This document shows, piece after piece, positions 1 to 10,575 of a DNA stretch of 64,000 nucleotides (position 1 is the first letter of the stretch; every line of letters begins with the position of its first letter). The notes below the pieces were generated by a model. The model was not told the DNA's origin and did no database searches. It saw only the letters and a list, made by a program, of their open reading frames with translations. Origin of the DNA: Cryptomeria japonica (taxonomy: Eukaryota > Streptophyta > Pinopsida > Cupressales > Cupressaceae); NCBI RefSeq assembly GCF_030272615.1, contig NC_081413.1, positions 609,905,209-609,969,208 on the forward strand, read 5' to 3'. A program made the translations under genes and the position numbers.

Positions 1-3000
1 AATAACTTATTGTTGTTTTTAATATAGTAATGAAGATTGTGGTGTAATATTAAAGTGATGTATTTTTATATATTTTATTGTCACAAATAAGATCCAGTTG
101 ATCATTGTCAATGGTCTGTTTTAGTGTTAGTATTATTCATGTGTGGGAAGAAAATAAGATATAATGAATTTAATTCAAAACAAGAATATAGGAAAGAAAT
201 GAGATATAAGATATTATGATGGTGAATTTTGTATAGTTATGTTGATTTTCAATTCGAAGAGAATGTTTTAATATATTTATATATATTCACAACAAGTGTG
301 ATTTTGTATGAAGTAGGGCATTTTTCTTATGCTTTTATTTTTTTCTTTTTATCTGCTTTTCTCCCATTTTATTCACATATACTGCACATTATGATATAGT
401 TGCTTCAATTATATTCATGCACTCATTCCAATGCATTTGTTATCAATTTGTTTTGACTATTTTCATGTCCCAGGGCATTCTTGTGGGTGTGGGATCAACC
501 TTGTAGCCATGGATTTGACCCCTAAAATTTTAAATTTCAAAGCTTAATTGAATTTTGCTCATTCATTTCATTACTAAGCTTGACTAAGCACAAGTTTGCA
601 TAATTTGTTGTCATGTCTTTTTTATTTAATGGTACTCAATTTAGACCTCAAGACCTTGCATGCCTACAAAAATTACCTACGAGATCTCTAAAGTTTCAAG
701 TTCAAATTTTAATTGACCATCGCCCATTTTGTTCTCACCTAAGACTAACTAAACGTATGTTTGCATGATTTATTGTTATGTTGTTATATTTAAATGCATT
801 CTATTGCATTGGTTTAGATTGTGAGGTCATCTCCTCATCTTCCAATCATTATTCACATTTGAGTCCAAGGAAAACTTTAATTTAATGCACTTAAATGAAT
901 CTAGATTTGCAACACTCTACTCTAGTATATATGCATATTTGGAGTTTGTTGTATTCAATTCCTTAACATATTTTTTTCAAGAATTGACCTAGGAGAGTAG
1001 TCACTTGTGGCATACCTATTGTCCACCAAAGGTATTTCTAAAGGCCACTAGTATAGATAATAAAGTGAAGACAAGAGAATCATGAAGCAAATGTGTGCAA
1101 ATTTTTACATTGTTTTTGGGTGAAAGACACTTTTATCACATGAATTTGACCTTGATCTGCAAACTCACCCACCATATTACAAACAAAAGTTTCTAATGTC
1201 AATGTGAGATACAAAGATAACCACACTTTTCCTATCCTCTTTGCATTTACTTTCCTAAATTAACACTAAATTATGGACTATCCATACTTGCAACTCATAG
1301 TTTTTAGTCCAGTTTGATTTTTCTTGAGTTCAAAGCAAATGTGTGCAAATTTTTACAATGTTTTTGGGTGAAAGACACTTTTGCCACATGAATTTGACCT
1401 TGATCTGCAAACTCACCCACCATAATACAAACACAAGTTTCTAATGTCAATGTGAGATACAAAGATAACCACACTTTTCCTATCCTCTCTGCATTTACTT
1501 TCCTAAATTAACACTAAATTATGGACTATCCATACTTGCAACTCATAGTTTTTAGTCCAGTTTGATTTGTCTTGAGTTCAAATTTCCTAGGGTTTGATCT
1601 ACATGTGCTTATTTACTTTGATTAGGGTTTATATTTTCATAATGATACTTAAATAATTCATCCAACTCCACCAACCTCGAATAATCTACCTTATGGATTC
1701 TTTTAGGTCATGCACATTGATTGATATTCGTATGAAACAATATACTATCTCCATAGGGATATGTGTTATGGATGTCTTATTTATCATGTCTTAACTTTTT
1801 ACTCCTTCATAGAGTTTATTAGTGCTCATACATGCCTATTAGATTCACTTAAAGTCATATATCCACTTAATGATGCTCATATAAATTGTGAAAGTTGTGT
1901 TTCTTGGTCTATTGAGTATTTAACTCATGACACACCTTGTAGGATGAACATATATGGTATCCTCATTCACCTTCTCATAACATTTTTATAGCCCACATAT
2001 CAATGATGATCTCACATCTAGAGTCATATTTTTAAGATAGCATATCCCCTCTCACACATGATGATGTGATAAAGGATTATCAATCTTCTATATCTTCTAC
2101 TTGGTTCACCCATACATCTAATAATGGTGTCATACCTTATAGTAATACACATTTATCTATTCATGTAGATTTTATTGATGGCGTCACACCTTTTCATTCC
2201 TTACATGATGAAATTATGAGAATTGGTGAAATATTTTTATATAATGATAATAATGGTTCTACTCAAGCCTTTTTTTATTTGAAATTATTTTTACTTGTTA
2301 CTTATGATTGATATTTGATTGATTAGTTAGTTTAGATTATATATAAGTGACATAGATTTGTTATGGTTTTATTTATATTATTTTTAACACTTCTTCCATG
2401 AATTTGCTCCATGATTTCATTATCTAGTTTTTTGTTCAAATTCACATAAGGATAGCATGGATACAGAGATATTGATGTGGCACTAAGGTCAAAGTTCCTA
2501 ATGAAGGGATGTCCTAACCAAGTAGACCTTAGAATACATAACATAAGCATACCATAAATGAGAAAATAAGACAAATTGTAGGGGATAATGTATTATATCA
2601 TTTTAAATGAGAAATTACATGCTTAAATAGATCCCAAATAGATATAGATAAAAAAAAATATAATATGCATAGGATTACAAATAGTAATATCTTATCTTAG
2701 CTTTATAAGCTTGATTTTATGCTTGCCAATTCTAGTTCTTAATTTCAAACTATCTAATTGACAATGTCCCTTATTCCACTTATTCCTCTTTAAAATTTAG
2801 ATTTCAAGCTTGTTATGCATACAATCATCGTGGCACCAAAACTGTAGCAACTAATTTAATAGCATCCACTCCAACATTTAATTTCAACTACTATGTTGAC
2901 TTTTTGAATGCATTATTTCAAAATCTTTCTTCAATTAATTGATAAATAATGATTAGAAAATTTGGTCAACCAATTGTACTTTTAATATTTTCTACCACAC

Positions 3001-3392
3001 TCATTCTCAACTCTAATATGAATGCCAAAAATGAGAAAATCCTTTAGCCTTTATATAGTATTGTACATGTGACAAGTTGTACATGTTGAACACTTTATTT
3101 GGTTTTAAGATTTACATTGCACTTAGATTTTCTTGTATCAAACACCACAAGTAAGAAGAAATGAACCATGAGGTATTAATCATTTTCTTATTTAGTCTCT
3201 TTCATTGCTTTGTTATATTTCATAAATCTTGATGCACTTAACCAAATCACATTCTCAACTCCATGTTCTTTCAAGTGATCAAAAATTCCTTGAACTTATT
3301 TCTTCTTAACTTTGGTGTATAGTACCCATCAACCTTATTCACACTTTCCTTGATGAATCTTTCCTCTAATCCATTCATCTTGTATATGTGCT
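1..3392. other. AT-rich intergenic stretch without recognisable genes
   Basis: Short open frames of up to about 80 codons occur on both strands, but none has a recognisable domain, biased composition or consistent neighbours, so I call none as a gene. The only clear structure is the tandem duplication at 1085-1580. The last few hundred bases probably belong to the decayed gypsy fragment annotated next, but the sequence is too eroded to set an edge. Confidence 0.6.
1085..1580. repeat. 248-bp direct tandem duplication (two copies)
   Basis: Copy 1 spans 1085-1332 and copy 2 spans 1333-1580, abutting with no spacer. Both begin AAGCAAATGTGTGCAAATTT and end CTTGAGTTCA. By eye they differ at only a handful of positions, for example TTATCACATG versus TTGCCACATG, so the duplication is fairly recent compared with the decayed transposons nearby. 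No open frame or transposon motif is seen in the unit. Confidence 0.95.
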
Positions 3393-3660
3393 CTATTCTT
3401 TCTCTTCATGGTCTCCCTTGGTATGAGGGTATAAGTATACAATATTAAAGAATAATGATATGTCGATCCAGTTTGCCAACTCTATCTCATACATATTATT
3501 CTCAAATTTGTATAAGACAATATATGGCCTCATCTTATTCAAATTCAACTTGTTATTTGTTCCTTTATAGAATGTATCCTTATGCAAATGTGTCAAAACT
3601 ATGTCACTAACTTAAAATTATCTCTTTTCTATTCTTATCCGCATGTTTTTGATATTAAAG
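3393..3660 (-). pseudogene. Ty3/gypsy integrase C-terminal fragment, degenerate
   Basis: The minus strand reads MTHLHKDTFYKGTNNKLNL, followed by a K-x-RPYIVLYKF block and a YEIELANWIDIS-type block ending near YLYPH. This matches the order in the C-terminal region of plant Ty3/gypsy integrases: a hydrophobic 'V.L.KE.FP.GTYNKL' stretch, a 'GP..IL.K' stretch, then 'AYEVELP....IS..FNV.DL'. The frame is open for only 67 codons. Upstream (3600-3660) traces of an ADK-x-R segment are visible before stops. No LTR, RT or other integrase part is found beside it, so it is an orphan fragment of an older element and not a gene. Confidence 0.6.
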
Positions 3661-3780
3661 CAACATAACAAGAGCGTTGTCCCTATAACATCCACAACAT
3701 AAAGGCATCCAAAAACAACAACAAAACTACAACAAACAACCGGTAATAGCTATATTCATAGCAGTTCAAAAGCAATAAAC

Positions 3781-3785
3781 ATAAC
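3781..3785. repeat. Left target-site duplication of GYP-A (ATAAC)
   Basis: ATAAC directly precedes the TG that opens the left LTR. It matches exactly the five bases after the right LTR at 13744-13748. Confidence 0.93.
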
Positions 3786-4916
3786 TGTCGTGCGTGTGAA
3801 GTATGATACCTGCAGCTGCAACACAAACACTCAATAGATCATTACAAGCATGGTTCGCAAATTGAAATCAAATGAAAGATAAACCATGACAAAGCGACCT
3901 ATCGCCTCCTAAGAGATGCGAGTGTGGATTTGCTCTCAGATCTGGATGAGCAATCCCAGTGACTTGACTACACCTAGACGAAGGATTTAAAATGATATGA
4001 TGTGCAAGCTAGATGAATGCATGATTAAGCTAGATTTGATCCAAGAATCTAATTATGCTAATGATATGCATTGATTAAGCTAGATGATGATGCAATTAAG
4101 CTAGAATATGACCAAATTAAGCTATATCTAAGATGCAATTGCCTATAATAACAATGATTAAACTAGAATTCTAGAGATGATATGCATATAATAAAAATGC
4201 TTGAAATGAGATGAGATCCTTTGTGCTCCAAAATGGGGGATATTTATAGGATTTCCAAGGCCAAGGGTGAGGTGGCAGGAATCAACGGTCAAGATTGAGT
4301 TTGAAGATATCAAGGGTGAAATTGGAGGAGGTTGGGGAAGAGGTTGGAGGGAGGGACACTTGTCATCTCTGTGGTGACAAGTGTCAAGGAACCTTGCTCA
4401 TAAGAGGGCAAGTGTCCAAGGGAGGAGACATGTGGCATAAGTTCCATGTGTCTCAAGGGGAGAATATGCAACCCACATGAGGTTAGGATAAGGAGGTTAG
4501 GATGTGCAAGATAGGATAGGGTTAGTTAAACCCAGGGTTAGGTGGAATGGGTTAGGTTAGGGGATGGTTAAGTTGGGTGGTTAGAAGTTAGGAGGCATGT
4601 GGGTAATTTGAATTTAAAAATTCAAATAATAGGAAAAAGATAATTAACTTTCAACAACTCATAAATTGATTTTTTTAATTAATTAGGGGATTAGAAGAAT
4701 TGAATTAAATGGGGGGATGATTAATCAATTCAGAATAATTAATCAAAGGGGACTATTGAAATGAACTCATTAAATAAATCCTTAGATTTATTAATAAGCA
4801 GGTGAATGGGAGAATTTAATCAAATTGCTAATGAATTCAATTAAACTGGGAAGGGGGATTAATTAAATAATTGCTTATTTAATTAATTATCTTCAGACCA
4901 TTTTTAGGTGTATACA
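3786..4916 (-). repeat. GYP-A 3' LTR
   Basis: Plus-strand ends are TGTCGTG...TGTATACA. It aligns along its whole length with 12606-13743; the larger differences are a few short indels near its right end. On the minus strand a TATAAATA box lies at 4241-4248, so the copy would also carry promoter sequence. Direct repeats of an AGCTAGATGATGATGCA-like phrase occur near 4020-4110. Confidence 0.93.
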
Positions 4917-4930
4917 TTTTTCCCCTCTTT
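4917..4930 (-). promoter_or_regulatory. GYP-A polypurine tract
   Basis: On the minus strand AAAGAGGGGAAAAA abuts the TG of the 3' LTR. It is the plus-strand DNA primer position expected for an LTR retrotransposon. Confidence 0.88.
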
Positions 4931-6659
4931 GAAGTGAGGTGTGATGATGTGTTCATTCGAAGAATAATCTCATTTTGATGATGATGTTGGTTTGATTGGA
5001 TGCCCCAGACATTGATTGATAAATTGTGGTACGATGATGCCCCCTCGGGAGATCAATTGAGATAATTGACCTTCGGAGTGTTGCGAAATTGATTTCCCGA
5101 TTAGAAATGATTTGATATCTGCAACATTGATTGATGAAAGTGTGAGTTCTTTTATCATGATGATGTGGTTCTTAATGTGATGATTGATAGAGTTTGATTG
5201 AATTGATTAGATTGATTAGATTGATTAGATTGATTAGATCGAGATCTAGTCTGGTTTCAGGAATGAGACCTTATGTATATGACTAAGATGATCACAACAT
5301 CTTGTTTCAGGAATGATATATCCTGTGTAAGACTTGATCAAAACAACTAGTTCCAGATAAGATACATCCTGTATAAGACATGATAGGATGGATCAGATGG
5401 GATTGATTGATAGAATTGATTGGATAAAGAACTAACATTTTGTTGATATCATGTTGTAGGAAGATTCAGATGTGCTGATGTTGGCATATTTGAGGGAGTA
5501 GCATAAGATTCACATTGGGTCAACAATATCTGGAGAGAGATGAGTCATCATTCTAATTGTGTATACACCTATGATGATACATTGATGACTCTTGCAATAC
5601 ATTTGGTCTTGGATAAGATGAGATTTTGGGATCCTATGCAAGCTAAATGCAAATGCAAATGCAAAGTTGCGATTGGACCAGTCACTGGGTTATTGCTTTG
5701 TGTCATCATTGAGCTTTTTAAAATGTGGGAAGTGAGTGCAAACATCGATGGTATAATTGAACCATGATGACCTAAGCACTTCTTTCCTGGATTTTGATAT
5801 TGCAATTTAGCACAAGCGTCGAGGTATAATTAAACCAAGATGACCTAAGTTTTGCTTGTGTAAAACATGCAGTATTAACCATTTCTATACGCAAATCAAA
5901 AATGTCTTCAATGATACTCCGATGATCATGTCCTGAGATAAATTTGCATATATTAATGATTAATTTACAGGCAGAAGACAAGAAAAATATCATGTTACTT
6001 CCTTGTTCCTCTAGTCAAAGACATCCTAGAGTCACTCAGAAATCATGATAGTGAAAATCAAGATATAGAAAAGTTGAACTAAAGTGTTAAAATCATTATT
6101 CAAAAGATATCATCTATTGAAAAGTGTGTGTTGTGCTTAGACTAACATGTAATAGGTTGATGATTGATAATTTGATCATGTGTTCAATGTTGGATGTGTC
6201 TAAGTTTCACTTGACAAGAGTTGTCTAATTGTTGTTCTATTTGTTTGATTAAGCTTAAAACGATTGAAAATTTTGCCCCCAGCTAGGTGCAGTATTTTGC
6301 CCCAAGCCTAGAATTTTTTTTATTATGATATACCCAATGATCCAAACCATGGCAAGAAATTACCCACATGACCTGCATATGTTCAAAGGCTTATTATGGA
6401 TATGGACAACACTGATGGGAAATAAATGCAAGCAGAAGGATGCATGAACTAATATATGGAAGAGCTAGCTGACAGATAACACCTGTTGCCAAGTTTTCAC
6501 CATCTGTTTTTATTGCACTTTTTCTCATATTTGATTTTTTTTTCTTTCTATTTTAGCTATTTTTGTATTTTCTGATTTTGCACTATTTTTGGATTTTTCT
6601 GCTTTTTCACTATTTTTGATTTTTTTGCTTTTTCACTATTTTTGGATTTTTCTGATTTT
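4931..6659 (-). other. GYP-A 3' non-coding region
   Basis: About 1.7 kb between integrase and the polypurine tract without a coding frame longer than about 80 codons. It contains simple repeats: four copies of ATTGATTAG at 5202-5237, an AAATGC run at 5645-5664, and a T-rich array at 6541-6662. A long untranslated 3' region is common in Tat/Ogre-like elements. Confidence 0.6.
5202..5237. repeat. ATTGATTAG x4 microsatellite
   Basis: Four consecutive 9-bp units with no interruption, within the 3' non-coding part of GYP-A. Confidence 0.95.
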
Positions 6660-6662
6660 TTA
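6541..6662 (-). repeat. T-rich tandem array at end of GYP-A pol
   Basis: Imperfect units of about 30 bases alternate TTTTTCACTATTTTTG and GATTTTTCTG phrases, at least three copies. On the element's sense strand this is a purine/A-rich array just past the integrase stop. Confidence 0.75.
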
Positions 6663-7646
6663 GACATAAAAATTCTTCAGATGCATGCTATTGATGGGTT
6701 CCTTGAGTTGATCCCCATCCTAGGTTGATAACTGATATGCTCCTGATCCAAATACTATTGTGACCACAAATGGACCTAACCAGTTTGGTTCAAACATCCC
6801 TTTCTTTTCTCGATCTACCTGGTTGCATGGATTTTCCTTTAGTACTAGTTCTCCAATTTGAATGGCTCATGGTTTGACCTTGTGATTATAATTTTGGCAC
6901 ATTCTTTGTTGATACACCTTCAAATGATCAAAGGCATTTTGTCATCGTTCATGGATCAATTCTAACTCTTGCAATCTAGATACTCGTTGTTCTTCATCTG
7001 GGATAAGACCTTTTAATGATACTCGTAGGGAAGGTATCTCTACTTCTATTGGCAATATTGCTTCTAATTCATAGACAAGAGAGAAAGGTGTGGTGCTTGT
7101 TGGTGTGTAGATACTGGTATGATAGGCCCATAGAGCAAGGTTCAATTGAATATGCCAATCTTTGCCAGCATCATTTACTGTCGTTTTGAGAATTTTTAGA
7201 ATAGTTTTGTTTGATGATTCGGTTTGCCCATTCCCTTAGGGATAATAGGGTGTGGAGAATCTGTGTTGGATCTTGAATTTCTCACATAGCTCTTATACAT
7301 CCTGATTCTTGAATGGTCGCCCATTATCAGTGATAATGATCATGGGTATGCCATAGCGACATATGATGTAGTTCAAGATAAATGCAATAATTTGTTTTCC
7401 TGTGATATTTGTGAGAGGTAATGCCTCAATCCATTTTGTGAAATATTTTGTAACTACAAGGATGAATTTGTGACCATTGGATGAAGGAGGATGTATCTTT
7501 CCTACTAGATCAAAACCCCATTGATAGAAAGGCCAAGATGTTGCTAAAGCATGAAGTTCTTGTGCTGGTGCATGAATTAAATTTCCATGGATCTAACATT
7601 GTTTGCATGTTTTAGCTATCTGAAAATAATCTCATTCCATAGTTGG
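6660..7646 (-). pseudogene. GYP-A integrase core and C-terminal domain
   Basis: Reading leftward on the minus strand in the same frame as the upstream segment, I see the zinc-finger cysteines (TCKQC), then WGFDLVGKIHPP with the first catalytic Asp. Next are IITDNGRPF with the second Asp and GNGQTES with the Glu, the two separated by 35 residues as in DD35E integrases. Stops fall after KQC, within the QDV-ELC segment and in the PYYP-GNG segment. The intact stretch 7145-6942 (NLALWAYHTSIYTPTSTTPF) is the end of the core. Downstream, MFEPNWLGPFVV and EPINSMHLKNFY mark the C-terminal domain, ending near 6662. The integrase would have inserted the cDNA into chromosomes; this copy cannot be made intact. 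Confidence 0.85.
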
Positions 7647-8507
7647 CTAATAATAGCCCAAGCATTTGAGTTTTTTCAAAATGGTAAGACCACTTGAATG
7701 AGTGCCATAAATATCATTATGGACTTCATTTAAGGCCTTCTCAGATTCTTCTTGTTCGAGACATATTAAGAGAGTACCGTCCAGACCTCGTTTAAAAAGG
7801 GTATCCGTGACAAGAGTGTAATGGGAGGATTGGAGGATGAAGTTTCTCTTTTGGTTCTTTGACAAGTCAGGAGGGAGGATATTATCTCTCAGGTATGTAT
7901 AAGTTTGGCCATAGCGAGAGGAATCATGCCCAACAAGTTGACAGATAGTTTGGGAATTAGCACAATTATGTGCAGGGTAAAACAACTCTTCCACCAAGAA
8001 TTCGTAATGCTCTTGATTTTCCCATGTCTGAAGTAGAGAAGCAAGTGTTGCCATGACATTTGCTGCTTTGTTGTCATTCCTCAGAATTTGCTGAAAAGTT
8101 ATTTCGACAAAGTATTTCTTGAAATCATCAACTATCTTCTTATAAGGCATTAGCTTTTTATCATTTGTTTGATAATCGTCATTGATTTGATTGATGACGA
8201 GTTGAGAGTCTCCAGAGACCTAAAGTTGTGTAATGTTCTATTCTATAGCCATTTTGATACCTGTGACCAAAGCTTCATATTTTGTTGTGTTGTTGGTACA
8301 TGGAAAGCTTAATTTGTATGCTTTTGGAATTGTATGACCTTGTGGTGTGATGAATATAATGCCTTCTCTTGATCCATGTTGTGTTCTATTATTGATGCCT
8401 GCTCCTGGACTGATATTTGGGTGATGTATTATAAGATCTGGATCTAACCCTGGAATGTCTGCATATGACCAGGCAAAATTGATTTGCCATATATTGAAGG
8501 GTTCCAA
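7647..8507 (-). pseudogene. GYP-A RT entry motif fused to RNase H, then integrase zinc finger
   Basis: The frame opens with INFAWSYADIPGLDPDLI, the sequence that immediately precedes RT in Tat/Ogre elements. After only about 12 more residues it continues with GIIFITPQGHTIPKAYKL and FPCTNNTTKYEAL, which is RNase H. All RT catalytic blocks (about 1.2-1.4 kb in intact relatives) are missing. RNase H continues through a stop near 8237 into a VSGDSQLVINQI block. The 8150-7647 part then reaches an HHCC-type start with EVHNDIYGTH and ends GYY followed by TAG where tryptophan is usual. The fusion looks like an internal deletion, with the junction near 8400. Confidence 0.8.
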
Positions 8508-9261
8508 ATATGTTTGCCTTTCTTTTTTTTGATAGAGAGGTTGCTAGATATAGATCAATTGTGCCAATGGTAACTGCCTCTATTGGTTCTATCAAGATAG
8601 ATGACCTCTCTTGATAGTATTCAGGTAAGGTGTCAAATCTCCCATTGTTCAGCGCCTCGAGGAGGTTTTCACCATTAGATGCATCCTTTCTTTTTACTTT
8701 TTCATGGCCTAATGTTGCCAATAAAAGGTTTTCAACATTAGACCTGATATTGTTTTCTTTATTTTCACTTTTGTGACTAGGAGATTTGGCACCCACTTGA
8801 ATTGAAGATATGTTAGTAAAATCCCCAGTGAAAGTCATTGTGGGTTCGATTGAATTAACATATAAGGATATGGCATGGTCATTAGGAAAGGTATCAATGG
8901 TAGTATGTCTTTCATTTTCCTAGTCCATAAGTTCAGGATGGATTAAGGGTACAGGATCCTCAGGTTGATTTGTTTCAAAGATATTAGGGGTCATGATAGA
9001 GATGTCAGAGCTTTCAATATGCATTTCAATGTCTAGAACGATACTCTCATTAGAATGACTTCTCGCAAGTAGCTCCTGATCGTCCTCGATTAAGTTCAAT
9101 TCAACCGAATGTGATTCCAATTCAAGTGGGCTAGTTCCTAACATTTGTCCTACATACGCATGAACTACATTGACACCTACATCTTCATCTTCCCTTTCAA
9201 TTTCAAGTTGCTCTTGTTTGTTATCATATTCATATTTTTGTTTCTTAGAATATGTATCCAC
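8508..9261 (-). pseudogene. GYP-A protease-to-RT linker
   Basis: The acidic segment 9261-8920 (residues such as EREDEDVGVN and LIEDDQEL) ends at a stop. It resumes in the same frame at 8838 with MTFTGDFTNISSIQVGA and later NGENLLEALNNGRF, PEYYQERSSILIEP and ATSLSKKRK. These phrases form the long linker that precedes the RT domain in Tat/Ogre-like elements. A frame change near 8520 shifts reading into the frame that contains the RT entry motif. No catalytic residue is expected here. Confidence 0.6.
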
Positions 9262-9284
9262 ATGTAGAGTAATTTGTCCATACC

Positions 9285-10025
9285 CTAAGCCTGATTTGTC
9301 TGTAGTCTGCTGAGTATGGGTTGTATAGGTTCTGAGATACCTTCTTTTCTTTTCTTTGTCTGTAGCACATCTTTGTCTTCTGTTTCCTCTGATAATATCC
9401 CAACACTGATAAATGCTCCATCAAATATAGGAAGATTTTTCACAATGGGTTGTTGTTTATATTTTGATGGTTTTTCATAAGATTGAGGAGAAAGTGGTAT
9501 CTGTGATAGTAAATATTCTCCGTTCCCTAGATCTCTTGGCTGCATTTGTTTTTCCATGCTTGACAAAATTGAGGTGAATGATTGTTCCTTGGATTGTGTT
9601 TTTGAAGATGATTCCTCTCTGTTATGTGGAACAATAACCTCTTGAACCAGTTTCGGATTACTACAGTACTTCCCATACCCATTGTATGAAAATTTCAGGC
9701 ATTGATGATATGTTGATGGAATAGCTTGTATGTTCTGTATCCACAGTCTTCCCAAGAGTATATTGTATGGTAAGTCCAAGTATAGAACTTGGCATGCTAT
9801 GTCTTTCTGCAAAGGTCCCACTCTGATGGGTAATATCACAATTCCTTTAGAGGAACGCTCTTCTTCATCATATACTTTGAATGTGATCTTTTTCTGGGGA
9901 TCAACTGCATCATCATAATAACCTAGAGCACGGACAAGACTTAATGAGCAAATGTTTAAGTCAACTCCCCCATCTATTAGGACATGTTTAACTAGCATTC
10001 TAAGAATGAGGATTTCAATTTGCAA
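9285..10025 (-). pseudogene. GYP-A retropepsin-like protease domain
   Basis: The frame of 246 codons begins with a strand and then VLIDGGVDLNICSLSLVRAL, the active-site loop of Tat/Ogre-type aspartic proteases, which use D-G-G or D-N-G where retroviruses use D-T/S-G. About 90 residues later comes LLGRLWIQNIQAIPSTYHQC, a highly typical closing block of this family, followed by LKFSYNG. The C-terminal 120 residues are a low-complexity linker. In an active element this domain would cleave the Gag-Pol polyprotein. The frame itself is open and could be intact as a domain, but it sits in a broken polyprotein with a stop before it and a frame change after it. Confidence 0.8.
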
Positions 10026-10043
10026 GGAAGCGCTATGGGGATG

Positions 10044-10575
10044 CTACAAGGAAGCAATGTTTGGACATGAAGGAGATGTGCTTTGAATATGATCCTCTAA
10101 AATAGGTTTGATGGCCACTATGGATATCCCTTGGGGAACTTCATCCTTGGGTATATTGTTTGGTGAGGATGTTATGGAAGGTTCTTGCAAGTTTTCAAGA
10201 GGTGTAGGAATATATGCCTTTATAGAGTCAATTTTCTTATGTGGGGATGAGCCATTGCTAGAAATAGGTGCACGATTTTGATCTTTCTCAGCAAAATCCC
10301 TTAGGGATCTCTTTAAGAGTTGCATAAAAGAGCCACCTTTCTTTGGAGATGTATTTGAATCCTTGTGAGGTTCTGATATAGTTGGTTTTTTAATTTTGGA
10401 CTTGTTTGATTTCTCTCATATGTTGACCTGCTATGTCTTCTTCTTGTATTTTGCTTTGGTATTCCATGTTTCTATGATCTTCAGCTATTTTGAATGTTTC
10501 GATTTCCATTTCTGCAATCTTACGTCTCTGCGCTCTAATTAAAACGAGCATACACATGCATTGAATGTTGTGCAA
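10044..10575 (-). pseudogene. GYP-A gag C-terminal remnant
   Basis: Two minus-strand frames (10575-10390 and 10325-10044) encode charged and low-complexity segments. The first has a helix-prone IAEMEIETFKIAEDHRN stretch, and the second has an S/P-rich segment running in frame toward the protease at 10025. A short SFMQLLKRSLRDFAEK segment sits just before the P/S-rich part. The conserved gag core with its tryptophan-rich helices is not found anywhere up to the LTR, so gag is mostly deleted. Frames 10325-10044 and 10025-9285 are in register and separated by a single stop, so they were probably one gag-pro frame. Identity as gag is by position. Confidence 0.5.

Noticed and set aside
5202-5240. 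Short repeat array considered as CRISPR-like
   Set aside because: Perfect 9-bp microsatellite with no spacers in a eukaryotic transposon.
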